Shown: positions 41,305 to 49,603, numbered from the stretch's first letter. The stretch is 49,942 nucleotides of DNA from an uncultured Eggerthellaceae bacterium (GCA_934631995.1 CAKTYF010000003.1:1-49942); one strand, 5' to 3'. Notes: generated from the letters alone by a model not told the origin. Translations and numbers: made by a program.

Positions 41305-42621
41305 TTAGTCGAAGCAGATGTCTTCCAGTCGCGCAAGCTCCTCGGGCGTGTTCGCGTTCACAAAGCAGCCGCCCATGGGGGAGGTCTCCAGTACGCGCGC
41401 CTGGGGGAATTCTTCCACGTTGACCAGGTCGAAGAACGATTGCGCGCGTTTGTTGCCCTCGTCAAGGCGCTGCTTGATAGCGGGCAGGCACGTTTCCTTG
41501 CGGTACAGGGCGTGGAATGGTTCGAAACCGTGCTTGTTCACGGGCACCACAACATCGGTGCCTTTTTCGTTCATCTCAATGGCTTCGCCGCGCACCAGCG
41601 AAGCGCTGGCAAGCACCATATCGCACGCCACTACGGCAACATAAGGGCTGGTGGCGGACTTGATTGCCGTGTAAAGGCCGGGTAGCGCGCCGCGATAATC
41701 GCACTCGTCTTTTACCAGGCGAATACCTAGATCGGGGTACATCTCGTGAACGAACTGCAGGCGCTCTGCTTCGTTCGTGGTGATGACCAGCTCGTCGGCG
41801 GCGGGTGAGAGACGTTCAATCAAACGGCAGATCATGGGGCGTCCGCCAAATGGCACGGTCGCTTTGCTCTGACCCATGCGACGGCTTTCGCCGCCTGCTT
41901 GAATGACCACGGTCACGCGGGGGCGCACGTAGTACTTTTCGATGAAGTTCACCAAGGGCGTAATGTCGGCCAGGGGAAACGCCTGGATGCCGTACGTCTG
42001 CGCCGCATCCACCACTTCGGGGATATCGGTGACCACGGCCACGGTGTTGCTTGCGGGCATTTTCTGGGCAACGTCAAGGGCAAGGTCGCCGGTGAGCTGC
42101 GAAACGGGCGTTTTTGCTTCGAGCGCTGCCTCGATCAGGGCTTGGTCATCGGCGTTGTTCGCAGATGAAAGACCGCGTACGAATTGCGTGAAATCGGTCT
42201 CAAGGGAAAAGCCGCGCTTGGCGCCTTCCACAAATACGCGCGCAACGTTGGCGTCGGCCTTGTTGCCAGAGCGCATGATCTCAATGGAGGGCAAGCCGCT
42301 TTTGCGGTAGCCTTCGACCATAACAATGTCGTGACCAGGCATGCTACGTACAATTTCGCTGCATTCCAGCTCTTCGTCGAGCGTTTTTATGCGCGCAAGC
42401 AGGGTTGGAGACGCAATGACGGTCTCCGATGCGCCCGCCGCGCGATGGCGAAACGAGTCCTTGCCCGGATGATCGATTTCGAAATTCGTGTGATGGTGGT
42501 GTTTGATGCTGCCAACGTCGTGCCCGCGGGAAACGAGCTCGGCAATAACGCGTTCAATCAGGGTTGTTTTGCCTGAATTGTGACGCCCCACAAAGGAAAT
42601 GGCAGGGCTGGGAATATACAT
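41305..42621 (-). CDS. MobB-MobA fusion: molybdenum cofactor guanylyltransferase
   Basis: This 438-residue fusion has MobB at the N-terminus (P-loop GRHNSGKTT, 12-20; KHHHH at 40-44) and MobA at the C-terminus from about residue 233 (QAGGESRRMGQSK, 241-253; GALPGLYTAI; ACDMVLAS). MobA attaches GMP to Mo-molybdopterin to make the bis-MGD cofactor needed by the molybdoenzyme at 34.4 kb; MobB is an accessory GTPase. A linker of about 65 residues (168-232) is not obviously part of either domain. GGGGGAGGA lies just before the ATG, and an extended -10 promoter is 40 bp upstream. Confidence 0.9.
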   Translation of the reverse strand: MYIPSPAISFVGRHNSGKTTLIERVIAELVSRGHDVGSIKHHHHTNFEIDHPGKDSFRHRAAGASETVIASPTLLARIKTLDEELECSEIVRSMPGHDIVMVEGYRKSGLPSIEIMRSGNKADANVARVFVEGAKRGFSLETDFTQFVRGLSSANNADDQALIEAALEAKTPVSQLTGDLALDVAQKMPASNTVAVVTDIPEVVDAAQTYGIQAFPLADITPLVNFIEKYYVRPRVTVVIQAGGESRRMGQSKATVPFGGRPMICRLIERLSPAADELVITTNEAERLQFVHEMYPDLGIRLVKDECDYRGALPGLYTAIKSATSPYVAVVACDMVLASASLVRGEAIEMNEKGTDVVVPVNKHGFEPFHALYRKETCLPAIKQRLDEGNKRAQSFFDLVNVEEFPQARVLETSPMGGCFVNANTPEELARLEDICFD

Positions 42622-42659
42622 CGGTCCTCCCCCCGAGTGCTGTTTATCTTTAACCGCGA

Positions 42660-42668
42660 ATTATACCA
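42660..42668 (-). promoter_or_regulatory. Extended -10 promoter of mobBA
   Basis: TGGTATAAT on the minus strand is a consensus extended -10 (TG-N-TATAAT) 38 nt before the start codon. A weak -35 (CGTGCA) is at 17 bp. Confidence 0.7.
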
Positions 42669-42793
42669 TTCTCGGATGATGTTGCACGGCATATGCATCG
42701 GCGTGGTTGACGCGGAGGGGTAGCGCGTGGCGGTTACGGGCGTCGCGGATCGGGGAGGGGTGCGGTTTCTGCGGACGATCCCTCTGTTTTTGT

Positions 42794-43034
42794 GGCATGT
42801 TGTTGAAATTGGGGCTCCAAATTCGAAGTTGATACGGGTTGGAAGTAGGTCAAGGGTGCAAATCGAGGTATTTTCTAACAAATACACTGATTACAGAAAA
42901 AGAGACGAAGAGAAGTCCCAGTTCAAAGTTATTCTTGAACAGGTCATATCTCGTAACTTGCTTCAATGCGAATTACGACCTACTTCCAACCTGTCACAAC
43001 TTCGAATTTCGACCTGGTTTTCCAACAACATGCC
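42794..43034. repeat. Family I long-inverted-repeat element, copy B (about 241 bp)
   Basis: Arms 42794-42852 and 42976-43034 are inverted repeats of about 59 bp with the same blocks as copy A: GGCATGTTGTTG outer, ATTCGAAGTTG middle, GGTTGGAAGTAGGTC inner. It lies between the divergent mobBA and ABC transporter genes, and has no ORF. The rest of 42622-43416 holds only the promoters listed here. Confidence 0.88.
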
Positions 43035-43217
43035 TCGAGATACGGGAAAGTGTGCTATTGGTGGGGCGGTTTGGTGGTGATGGTTTCGCATCCCGAAGCG
43101 TTTATGCGCATGCTCGTTTCCGCGGCTGCGGATTTCCTGAAAAGACAACGCCTTCGTTTCGACGATTGCAGCTTGCCGTTGCCGTTCGCAAACCGTTCGC
43201 GGAAGTTTTTTCAAATA

Positions 43218-43247
43218 TTGTTGCACAGTCGAATACTGTGTTATACT
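43218..43247 (+). promoter_or_regulatory. Promoter and palindromic operator of the amino-acid ABC transporter
   Basis: TTGTTG (43218-43223), an 18-bp spacer and TATACT (43242-43247) form a candidate promoter. Its spacer contains CACAGTCGAATACTGTG (43224-43240), a perfect 6-5-6 inverted repeat, the position of a repressor site. The leader to the start codon is about 165 nt and may be structured; no known riboswitch was recognised. Confidence 0.6.
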
Positions 43248-43416
43248 TCGCAACGTACTTTAGCACGGTGGAGTGATGGAGTGCCCAAAAGGTTACTGCG
43301 ATTGAAAAAGATGCGCGGTGATCAATCGAAGGGCGGCGCCGCGAAAGCGCGCGGAATATTCCAGACACTCGCTGAACTGAACCTACCTAAGAAGAGAGCA
43401 AGAAAGGAAATATACC

Positions 43417-44268
43417 ATGAAAAAGAAAATCGTTGCCGCCGTTGCTGCGTGCGCCGCTCTCGCCTTGAGCGCGTGCCTGCTGGCGGGCTGCTCCAGCTCG
43501 TCGTCTTCCGCCTCCGCGAGCGCATCCGCAAGCGCTTCGAATGCCACCAAGTTTGTGGTGGGCTTTGACTCCGAATATCCGCCGTACGGCTACGTGGGCG
43601 ATGATGGCAAGTTCAAGGGTTTTGACCTGGATCTTGCTGCCGAGGTCGCTCAGCGTAATGGCTGGGAGTTCGACGCTCAGGCAATCGACTGGAACGCTAA
43701 GGACTCGCTGATTGAGGCAGGCACCATCACGTGCCTGTGGAACGGCTTTACCATGGAAGGCCGCGAGACCGATTACGCGTTCTCCGAGCCGTACATGAAT
43801 AACAGCCAAGTGATTATGGTAAAGGCTGGTTCCGACATTAAAACTGAGGCTGAACTGGCCGGAAAGAATGTTCTGACCCAGGCTGGTTCCGCCGCTGAAA
43901 CGCTTCTTGAAGACGACAGCGCCGATGGCAAGGCTGCCCTGGCCGCTACGTTTGCTGGCGGCAAAGTGAACACCATCGCCGATTACACGAACGCTGTTAT
44001 GCAGCTGGAGGCCGGCGCCGTTGACGCCATTGCATGCGACAGCTCCATTGCCGACTACTTCATGGCTCAGAAGCCCGACACTTACACCGTTGCCGTGACG
44101 CTTTCAAGCGAGCACTACGCTGTTGGCTTCAAGAAGGATAACCAGGCAATGGCCGATGCCGTGACTAAGACCTTGAAGGAAATGGTCAAGGATGGTACCG
44201 TTGCAAAGATTTGCGAAAAGTACGCAGCGGAAGGCATTAACGCTGACGCCTGGTGCCTGGAGGCATAA
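43417..44268 (+). CDS. Amino-acid ABC transporter substrate-binding lipoprotein
   Basis: This 283-residue protein has a lipoprotein signal (MKKKIVAAVAAC...LLAGC, lipidation Cys near 25) followed by a Ser/Ala linker and a family 3 solute-binding domain (KFVVGFDSEYPPYGYVGDDGKFKGFDLDLAAEVA). It captures a polar amino acid outside the membrane and passes it to the permease. GAAAGGAAA precedes the ATG. It is the first gene of a three-gene ABC operon. Confidence 0.94.
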   Translation: MKKKIVAAVAACAALALSACLLAGCSSSSSSASASASASASNATKFVVGFDSEYPPYGYVGDDGKFKGFDLDLAAEVAQRNGWEFDAQAIDWNAKDSLIEAGTITCLWNGFTMEGRETDYAFSEPYMNNSQVIMVKAGSDIKTEAELAGKNVLTQAGSAAETLLEDDSADGKAALAATFAGGKVNTIADYTNAVMQLEAGAVDAIACDSSIADYFMAQKPDTYTVAVTLSSEHYAVGFKKDNQAMADAVTKTLKEMVKDGTVAKICEKYAAEGINADAWCLEA

Positions 44269-44411
44269 AGCTCGGAGCGTGAAGCTCACGGCACAAAGCT
44301 CGCGTCATAGGCTTCAGAGGTCGAGCTGCTCTGTGTTGCTGCGTGACCTTCTGTAGGGAAACGCCGCGAAACTTCTGCGGAAATCGCAGCTGATTTGAAT
44401 GATCATAGTGG

Positions 44412-44443
44412 ATGGTCGGCAAGGGTGCGCCCCTGCCGACCAT
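44412..44443 (+). promoter_or_regulatory. Stem-loop between binding-protein and permease genes
   Basis: ATGGTCGGCA (44412-44421) pairs perfectly with TGCCGACCAT (44434-44443). No U-run follows. Such hairpins often stabilise the upstream mRNA so that more binding protein than permease is made. Confidence 0.65.
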
Positions 44444-44465
44444 TTGCGCGTAACAAGGGAAATGA

Positions 44466-45167
44466 ATGGAAACCACAATTTTAACCAGCATATCTCAGTT
44501 TCTGGGTTTGAAAATGGACTTCGGTGTGTTCATGGGGCTGCTTTTTGACGGCTTCGGCTTCACCGTGGGCATTTTCTTTATCACGCTTATCGGCTCGCTG
44601 CCGCTGGGCATTTTGGTCGCGCTGGCGCGCATGAGCAAAATCAAGCCCCTTTCTTTTATTATGGGCATCTACATTTCGTTCATGCGCGGCACCCCGCTTA
44701 TGTTGCAGCTCATGTTCTTCATGTTCGCGCCGTATTACCTGTTCGGTATGCCGCTGGGCGCCGATTGGAAATTCTACGCGTGCGGCATCGGCTTCATCCT
44801 GAACTACGCCGCGTACTTCGCCGAGATTTACCGTAGCGGCATCCAATCTATTCCGCGCGGTCAGTACGAAGCGGCGGAAGTGCTTGGCTACACGAATACG
44901 CAAACGTTCATGAAAATCGTATTGCCGCAGGTCATCAAGAGAATTCTGCCGGCTATGGGCAACGAGATCATCATGCTGGTGAAAGATACGTCGCTGGCGT
45001 ACGTGCTGACCATTGCCGAGATGTTCAGCGCGGCGAAGGCGCTTGCAGCAAAAGAAGTGAGCATGGTTCCGTACGTGGTGGCGGCGCTGATTTACTGGGC
45101 GGCATGTTTGATCATCGAATTCTTCTTGAACAAGATCGAGAAGAAGCTGAATTACTATCACGATTAG
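44466..45167 (+). CDS. Amino-acid ABC transporter permease
   Basis: This 233-residue membrane protein of the HisM/GlnP group has about five hydrophobic segments. The EAA loop is present as EAAEVLGYTNTQTFMKIVLPQ (near 137-157), which contacts the ATPase. The GTPLMLQLMF motif is also typical. AAGGGAA precedes the ATG. Confidence 0.93.
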   Translation: METTILTSISQFLGLKMDFGVFMGLLFDGFGFTVGIFFITLIGSLPLGILVALARMSKIKPLSFIMGIYISFMRGTPLMLQLMFFMFAPYYLFGMPLGADWKFYACGIGFILNYAAYFAEIYRSGIQSIPRGQYEAAEVLGYTNTQTFMKIVLPQVIKRILPAMGNEIIMLVKDTSLAYVLTIAEMFSAAKALAAKEVSMVPYVVAALIYWAACLIIEFFLNKIEKKLNYYHD

Positions 45168-45176
45168 GGGGCAGCT

Positions 45177-46028
45177 GTGGTTGCAATTGATGCGAAAGAG
45201 TCTTTGGCGGCGGATTCTGATGTCGCGTGCACCGATGCCGCGTGCGCGGGCGCTACGGGTGCTGCGGGTGCGGCGCAAAAGTCCGAAGTGCTGCTCTCGC
45301 TGGAGCGCGCGAAGAAGAGCTTCGGCGATAACCAAGTTCTGAAAGACATTACACTACAGGTCGAAAAAGGCCAGGTCGTTGGCATAATTGGTCCGTCGGG
45401 AGGCGGTAAATCCACGCTTCTGCGCTGTGCCACCATGCTGGAAACGCTTGACGATGGCACGCTTTCGTACGGCGATTTAATGGTGTGCCAGAACGGCGCG
45501 TATTCGGGTAAAGAGGTGCTGCGCCAGGCGAAGATGCGCTTCGGATTGGTGTTCCAGAACTTCAATTTGTTCCCGCATTACACGGTGCTCAAGAACGTCA
45601 TGGATGCGCCGCTCACCGTTCAAAAACGCGATAAAGCCCAGGTGGAAGCGGAGGCTATGGCGCTTTTGGAGAAAATGGGCCTATCGGGAAAAGAGAACAT
45701 GGTGCCGTGCGAGCTTTCCGGTGGTCAGCAGCAGCGCGTGGCGATTGCGCGCGCGTTGGCCATGAAGCCCGACATTTTGTTCTTCGACGAGCCCACCAGT
45801 GCGCTTGACCCCGAGCTGACGCAGGAGGTGCTGCGCGTTATTCGCGAGCTGGCCGAAGAGCACATGACCATGGTTATTGTTACGCACGAGATGACGTTTG
45901 CGCGCGACGTGGCCGACCACATTGTGTTCATGGATGGCGGCGTGATTGTTGAGCAGGGTCCATCGGCCCAGGTCATCGATAACCCGCAGCACGATCGCAC
46001 GAAGGCGTTCTTGCGCAAGTACGAGTAG
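45177..46028 (+). CDS. Amino-acid ABC transporter ATP-binding protein
   Basis: This 283-residue ATPase shows Walker A GPSGGGKST, the Q-loop, signature LSGGQQQRVAIARAL, Walker B ILFFDEPTSALDP and the switch His in VTHEM. GTG 45177 is 9 bp after the permease stop. The first 35 residues, Ala-rich, are an extension before the usual domain; a later start is possible. Confidence 0.94.
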   Translation: MVAIDAKESLAADSDVACTDAACAGATGAAGAAQKSEVLLSLERAKKSFGDNQVLKDITLQVEKGQVVGIIGPSGGGKSTLLRCATMLETLDDGTLSYGDLMVCQNGAYSGKEVLRQAKMRFGLVFQNFNLFPHYTVLKNVMDAPLTVQKRDKAQVEAEAMALLEKMGLSGKENMVPCELSGGQQQRVAIARALAMKPDILFFDEPTSALDPELTQEVLRVIRELAEEHMTMVIVTHEMTFARDVADHIVFMDGGVIVEQGPSAQVIDNPQHDRTKAFLRKYE

Positions 46029-46045
46029 GCGCGGGGGAGCGAAGC

Positions 46046-46212
46046 GGCTGTGGCGGCGCTTGCGGCGCGGTGCCGTGCGATGCGGGGTGCTTGCGGGCGC
46101 ACGTGGTTCGCGGGGCGCGTAGTTGCAAGCCCGGGAGCGTTTGGCTGCGGTTGCGCGAAATGCAGGGTTGCGAAGCGGCTGCATTTGTGGCTGTGGCGGC
46201 GCTTGCGGCGCG
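46046..46212. repeat. 24-bp exact direct repeat in a GC-rich gap
   Basis: A 24-bp sequence beginning GGCTGTGGCGGCGCTTGCGG occurs at 46046-46069 and 46189-46212, between the ABC ATPase and the homocysteine methyltransferase genes. The remainder of the gap is GC-rich without recognisable features. Confidence 0.6.
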
Positions 46213-46280
46213 CGAATTGCGCGAGTGTGTTGCGCGGATGCCGCCCAGCACTTTATTCGATTGCCTTACGAAAGGTAGCT

Positions 46281-47186
46281 ATGGCAGAGAAAAAGGAATA
46301 CTTGGAGCAAGTTTTAGCGGGTCAAAAGCCGCTTCTTTTTGATGGCGGTTTTGGTACCATGCTGCAGGCGCGTGGTTTGAGCGTGCCCGGCAAAACCGCA
46401 GATGAGCTGTGTATTACGGCTCCTGACGAGATAACGGCAATCCATCGTGCCTACGTGGATGCTGGCGCCCAGGTTGCTACAACGAACACATTCAACACGA
46501 ACGCCCGAGCATTGGCGTCGGCGAGTTCGCCTTACTCGGTGGAAGAGCTGTACGCAGCCGCTGCGGCGTGCGCGCGCAACTCGGGGGCGCTTTTCGTGGC
46601 GGGAGACATTGGCCCCATTGGCGAATTCTTGCAGCCATACGGTGAGCTTGAAGAAGACGAAGCATACGAGCTCTACGCGCGTTGTGCACGTGCTGCCGAA
46701 GCTGCAAACTGCGATTTCATCTTGATTGAGACAATGATGGACGCGAACGAGGCTTGTCTTGCTGTGCGCGCCGCTCGTGAAAACACAAAGCTTCCCATTT
46801 TTGCTACGATGTCGTTCAACGAAAATGGCCGCACACTTTTTGGATCGACTCCCGAACAGGCAGTCGAAGGGCTGCTGGCGGCAGGCGCGAAGGCGGTGGG
46901 CCTGAACTGCTCGGTGGGACCCGTTGAAGCGTTGCCGGTGATTCAGGCGTACGCCGCTGCATTGCGTGAAGCCGCAGACGGAGAAGGTTTTGCCGTGCCG
47001 TTGATGGTGCAGCCGAATGCGGGTCTTCCCGACACGAGCACAGGGCAGCCGGTTTATCGCTGTGCGCCGCAGGAGTTCTGCGAAGCGGTATCTTCGCTGG
47101 TCAATGCAGGTGCGACTATCGTCGGCGGATGCTGCGGAACAACGCCGGAGCATATTGCGGCTCTTCGTGATGCTTTTGTCGGGTAG
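46281..47186 (+). CDS. Homocysteine S-methyltransferase domain protein
   Basis: This 301-residue protein has the Hcy-binding barrel of MetH/BHMT: FDGGFGTMLQARG at the start, TNTFNTNARAL, and the zinc cysteines in GLNCSVGP and GGCCGTTPEHI. It transfers a methyl group to homocysteine to give methionine. It carries no methyltetrahydrofolate- or B12-binding domains, so it is either a SAM/betaine-type enzyme or one part of a split MetH. ATG 46281 with AAAGG upstream is chosen over a GC-rich open frame from 46050. Confidence 0.85.
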   Translation: MAEKKEYLEQVLAGQKPLLFDGGFGTMLQARGLSVPGKTADELCITAPDEITAIHRAYVDAGAQVATTNTFNTNARALASASSPYSVEELYAAAAACARNSGALFVAGDIGPIGEFLQPYGELEEDEAYELYARCARAAEAANCDFILIETMMDANEACLAVRAARENTKLPIFATMSFNENGRTLFGSTPEQAVEGLLAAGAKAVGLNCSVGPVEALPVIQAYAAALREAADGEGFAVPLMVQPNAGLPDTSTGQPVYRCAPQEFCEAVSSLVNAGATIVGGCCGTTPEHIAALRDAFVG

Positions 47187-47314
47187 CCTTTTGTTGCGAT
47201 TTTAAGCTGTGTGTCAGGCTGATTCTGGTCGGGCATAGTTGGGCGCTGGGTTGTGCGCGGGTTGCGCTCGGGTTTCGCGCTGAGGCAATGCGGCAGATTT
47301 TTTCAAGAAAAAGC

Positions 47315-47342
47315 TTGACCCTGCGTCGTAAATGTATACAAT
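47315..47342 (+). promoter_or_regulatory. Promoter of tRNA-Ala
   Basis: TTGACC (47315-47320), a 16-bp spacer and TACAAT (47337-47342) match the hexamers of the tRNA-Lys promoter exactly. Confidence 0.75.
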
Positions 47343-47361
47343 ACTTCTTGCCCAATTTTTT

Positions 47362-47437
47362 GGGGTGTTAGCTCAGCTGGTAGAGCGCATGGCTGGCAGC
47401 CATGAGGTCACGGGTTCGAACCCCGTACACTCCACCA
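47362..47437 (+). tRNA. tRNA-Ala (anticodon GGC)
   Basis: The acceptor stem GGGGTGT/ACACTCC contains the G3:U70 pair that defines tRNA-Ala. The anticodon loop CTGGCAG gives anticodon GGC, and the CCA end is encoded. The total is 76 nt. Confidence 0.97.
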
Positions 47438-47447
47438 TAGAGTTCTT

Positions 47448-47508
47448 ACAGGTCCAGCAATGGACCTGTTTTATTTTAAAAAGGCCGTTCTGACGAACGA
47501 CCTTTTTT
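47448..47508 (+). terminator. Two tandem terminators after tRNA-Ala
   Basis: ACAGGTCC (47448-47455) pairs with GGACCTGT (47462-47469), followed by TTTATTTT. A second hairpin, AAAAAGG-CCGTTC-TGAC-GAACG-ACC, runs into TTTTTT at about 47478-47508. Confidence 0.88.
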
Positions 47509-47652
47509 GCTGCCGCTGCGCGCGAGCTGGACGGGCACCTAGGCGCTTGCCGCTTCGCTCGTCGGGCTCTGCGCGTATGGGCATACGCCTGGCCCTCCGC
47601 CGCGCCTATCTGCTCCGCCGATCTCGCGCTCGCTGTCCTTCCATGGGCGACG

Positions 47653-47683
47653 TGTTGTCAAATTACCCCACCTTTTGTCAACA
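47653..47683 (+). repeat. 31-bp TGTTG...CAACA repeat, copy 2
   Basis: Identical to copy 1 over 31 bp and, like copy 1, 32-33 bp upstream of a family I element. The intervening bases are also similar. Confidence 0.9.
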
Positions 47684-47715
47684 TTTCTGACTTTTTGGCG
47701 GTTTGCTGCTTTGCG

Positions 47716-47960
47716 GAATTCATGTTGTTGAAAAATGCCTTCCAAATTCGAAGTTGTGATAGGTTGGAAGTAGGTTAAGGTCGCGATTCGCGGTATTTTT
47801 TCGCGCATGCACCGTAGGACGAAAAGGACTTTCAGCAAAATACCTGCTCATAACTATACGTAATCAAGGTTAATTGAATCGCTAGACTAGCGGAAATGCT
47901 GTAACCTACTTCCAACCTGCTTCAACTTCGAATTCACGCCTGCTTTTTCAACGACATGCT
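47716..47960. repeat. Family I long-inverted-repeat element, copy C (about 245 bp)
   Basis: Arms 47716-47777 and 47902-47960 are inverted repeats: GAATTCATGTTGTTGAAAAA outer, ATTCGAAGTTG middle, GGTTGGAAGTAGGTTA inner; the right outer end is more diverged. It lies between tRNA-Ala and yebC with no ORF. Confidence 0.88.
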
Positions 47961-48078
47961 TCAATATTGTTGGCAAATGCCTTTGAAACTCTTTCCGCTA
48001 CGCATTGCGGCATATAAACGGCGATTTCGTGTTGCTTGCCTTTGCTTGCTTGTTTTTTCTTTTCTCTCTTGACGCCTG

Positions 48079-48087
48079 TGATAAAAT
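48079..48087 (+). promoter_or_regulatory. Extended -10 promoter of yebC
   Basis: TGATAAAAT fits an extended -10 (TG-N-TAAAAT) 38 nt before the start codon. Confidence 0.5.
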
Positions 48088-48125
48088 ACTTGGTTGGACT
48101 TTAACTTATCGGAAAGGTTTTATAT

Positions 48126-48926
48126 ATGTCAGGACATTCTAAGTGGGCCACCACGAAGCATCGCAAGTTTGCTCAGGACGCAAAGCGCTCTGCGCTGTTC
48201 TCCAAACTCTCTCGTAACATTACCGTTGCTGCTCGTGAAGGCGGCGACCCCAATCCCGAAAACAACGCTTCTCTGGCGGCCGCTGTTGAAAAGGCAAAGG
48301 CCAACTCGCTGCCGAAGGACAAGATTAAGACCGCAATCGACAAGGCTTTTGGCGCTGGTAAAGACGCCGCTAATTACGAAACCGTCGTGTACGAAGGTTA
48401 CGGTCCGGCTGGCGTTGCGTTCCTGTGCGAGGCGCTGACCGACAACCGCAACCGCACGGCTGCCGATGTTCGTTCCGCATTCTCTCATGCAGGCGGCTCG
48501 CTGGGCACTTCCGGCTCCGTTTCCTACATGTTTGAGCGCAAAGGTCAGATCATGGTGGAAAAGGTCATCGAAGGCGACGGCAAGAAAGTGGCGGATCGTC
48601 CCAATGCTGTTGACGAGGACGAATTCATGATGGCCGTTATGGAAGCCGGCGGAGACGAATACGAAGACAGCGACGATCAGTGGATCGTGACCACTGCTCC
48701 TTCTGACCTGATGGCCGTGAAGAACGCGCTGGAAGAGCAGGGTATCGAGACCAAAGGTGCCGAGCTTATCATGGTTCCCCAGACCACGACTGCTGTTTCC
48801 GTTGTTGATGCAAAGAAGGTTATGCGCTTGTTCGATAAGCTTGAAGAGCTCGAGGACCTGCAGAATGTATACCACACCATGGAAATGACGGATGAGATCG
48901 CCGAAGCTCTTGAAGAAGACGAATAA
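48126..48926 (+). CDS. yebC: YebC/PmpR family protein (TACO1-like)
   Basis: This 266-residue protein begins MSGHSKWATTKHRKFAQDAKR, the universal YebC opening, and has the three-domain layout (RNKNRTAADVR-like segment as DNRNRTAADVRSAFSHAGGSLGTSGSVSYMFE). Members act as transcription regulators or help ribosomes through polyproline stretches. The length is slightly longer than usual because of an acidic C-terminus. GGAAAGG precedes the ATG. Confidence 0.95.
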   Translation: MSGHSKWATTKHRKFAQDAKRSALFSKLSRNITVAAREGGDPNPENNASLAAAVEKAKANSLPKDKIKTAIDKAFGAGKDAANYETVVYEGYGPAGVAFLCEALTDNRNRTAADVRSAFSHAGGSLGTSGSVSYMFERKGQIMVEKVIEGDGKKVADRPNAVDEDEFMMAVMEAGGDEYEDSDDQWIVTTAPSDLMAVKNALEEQGIETKGAELIMVPQTTTAVSVVDAKKVMRLFDKLEELEDLQNVYHTMEMTDEIAEALEEDE

Positions 48927-48980
48927 ATTCGCCGCCTAGGGCGGGTATCTCGACCTTGCTCTCAGCTTCGCCGCACGTAA

Positions 48981-49017
48981 GGGACTCGCTTCCGTTTGGG
49001 AGCGAGTCCCTTTTCTT
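48981..49017 (+). terminator. Terminator after yebC
   Basis: GGGACTCGCT (48981-48990) pairs perfectly with AGCGAGTCCC (49001-49010), followed by TTTTCTT. Confidence 0.93.
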
Positions 49018-49163
49018 ATGTCCCCGTAACGGTGCTTTTAGCACCTCATCTGAGTTCAAGGGCATAATGCCTAATGGAACAAGGTGGTCGCAGTATTATT
49101 TGTGCGCTGAGGGAATCACTTCGTTTCCCCCACGTTTTCTCCTTCGGTATCCGCCGTCAAGTT

Positions 49164-49388
49164 CATGTTGTCGAAAAATTCGCCCCAATGTGCAAAATAT
49201 TACGGTTCGGGGTAGGTTTGGTGGCGCGCGATGCCGTCTTTGTTTTGGGCTGAAATCTGCGACCTGGGGTTTGCGGGGTTTATGCGGATCAAAAGCGGTG
49301 GAGCGGCTGGTGCAGCGCGTCGTTTGCGTCCTCGACTTACCCCGAACAGGAATATTTTGCGTATCTGCGCCCGATTTCCGACAAGATG
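49164..49388. repeat. Family II long-inverted-repeat element, copy 2 (about 225 bp)
   Basis: Arms 49164-49217 and 49334-49388 are inverted repeats with the same blocks as copy 1: CATGTTGTCG outer, TGTGCAAAATAT middle, GGGGTAGGT inner. The internal GCGACCTGGGGTTT (49259-49272) is also conserved. No ORF. Confidence 0.85.
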
Positions 49389-49603
49389 ACCTGCAACTCG
49401 ATGTTCGTCAGGAGAAGAAAGGGTTGCGAAGGTGGCGGCTGGCGGGATAGCGCCCTTGCCGGCGGATGTGTTTCGCCGCGCTGTTCTTATGAAACAGGGG
49501 AAGCAGGGGACGGAGGTTTGTTCCATCTCGCTCGGCCAGCGATCTCTTCCTTTTCCAAGGCGACTCTGGGCTGCCCTGCTCCTGGGGTCGCCTTCGCTTT
49601 TGT

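Noticed and set aside
43247..43416. T-box or SAM riboswitch ahead of the ABC transporter
   Set aside because: Several short stems are possible, but no conserved T-box or SAM aptamer motif was found.
46050..46280. N-terminal extension of the homocysteine methyltransferase
   Set aside because: It encodes Arg/Ala/Cys-rich sequence across GC-rich repeats, while ATG 46281 has a ribosome site and matches the domain start.
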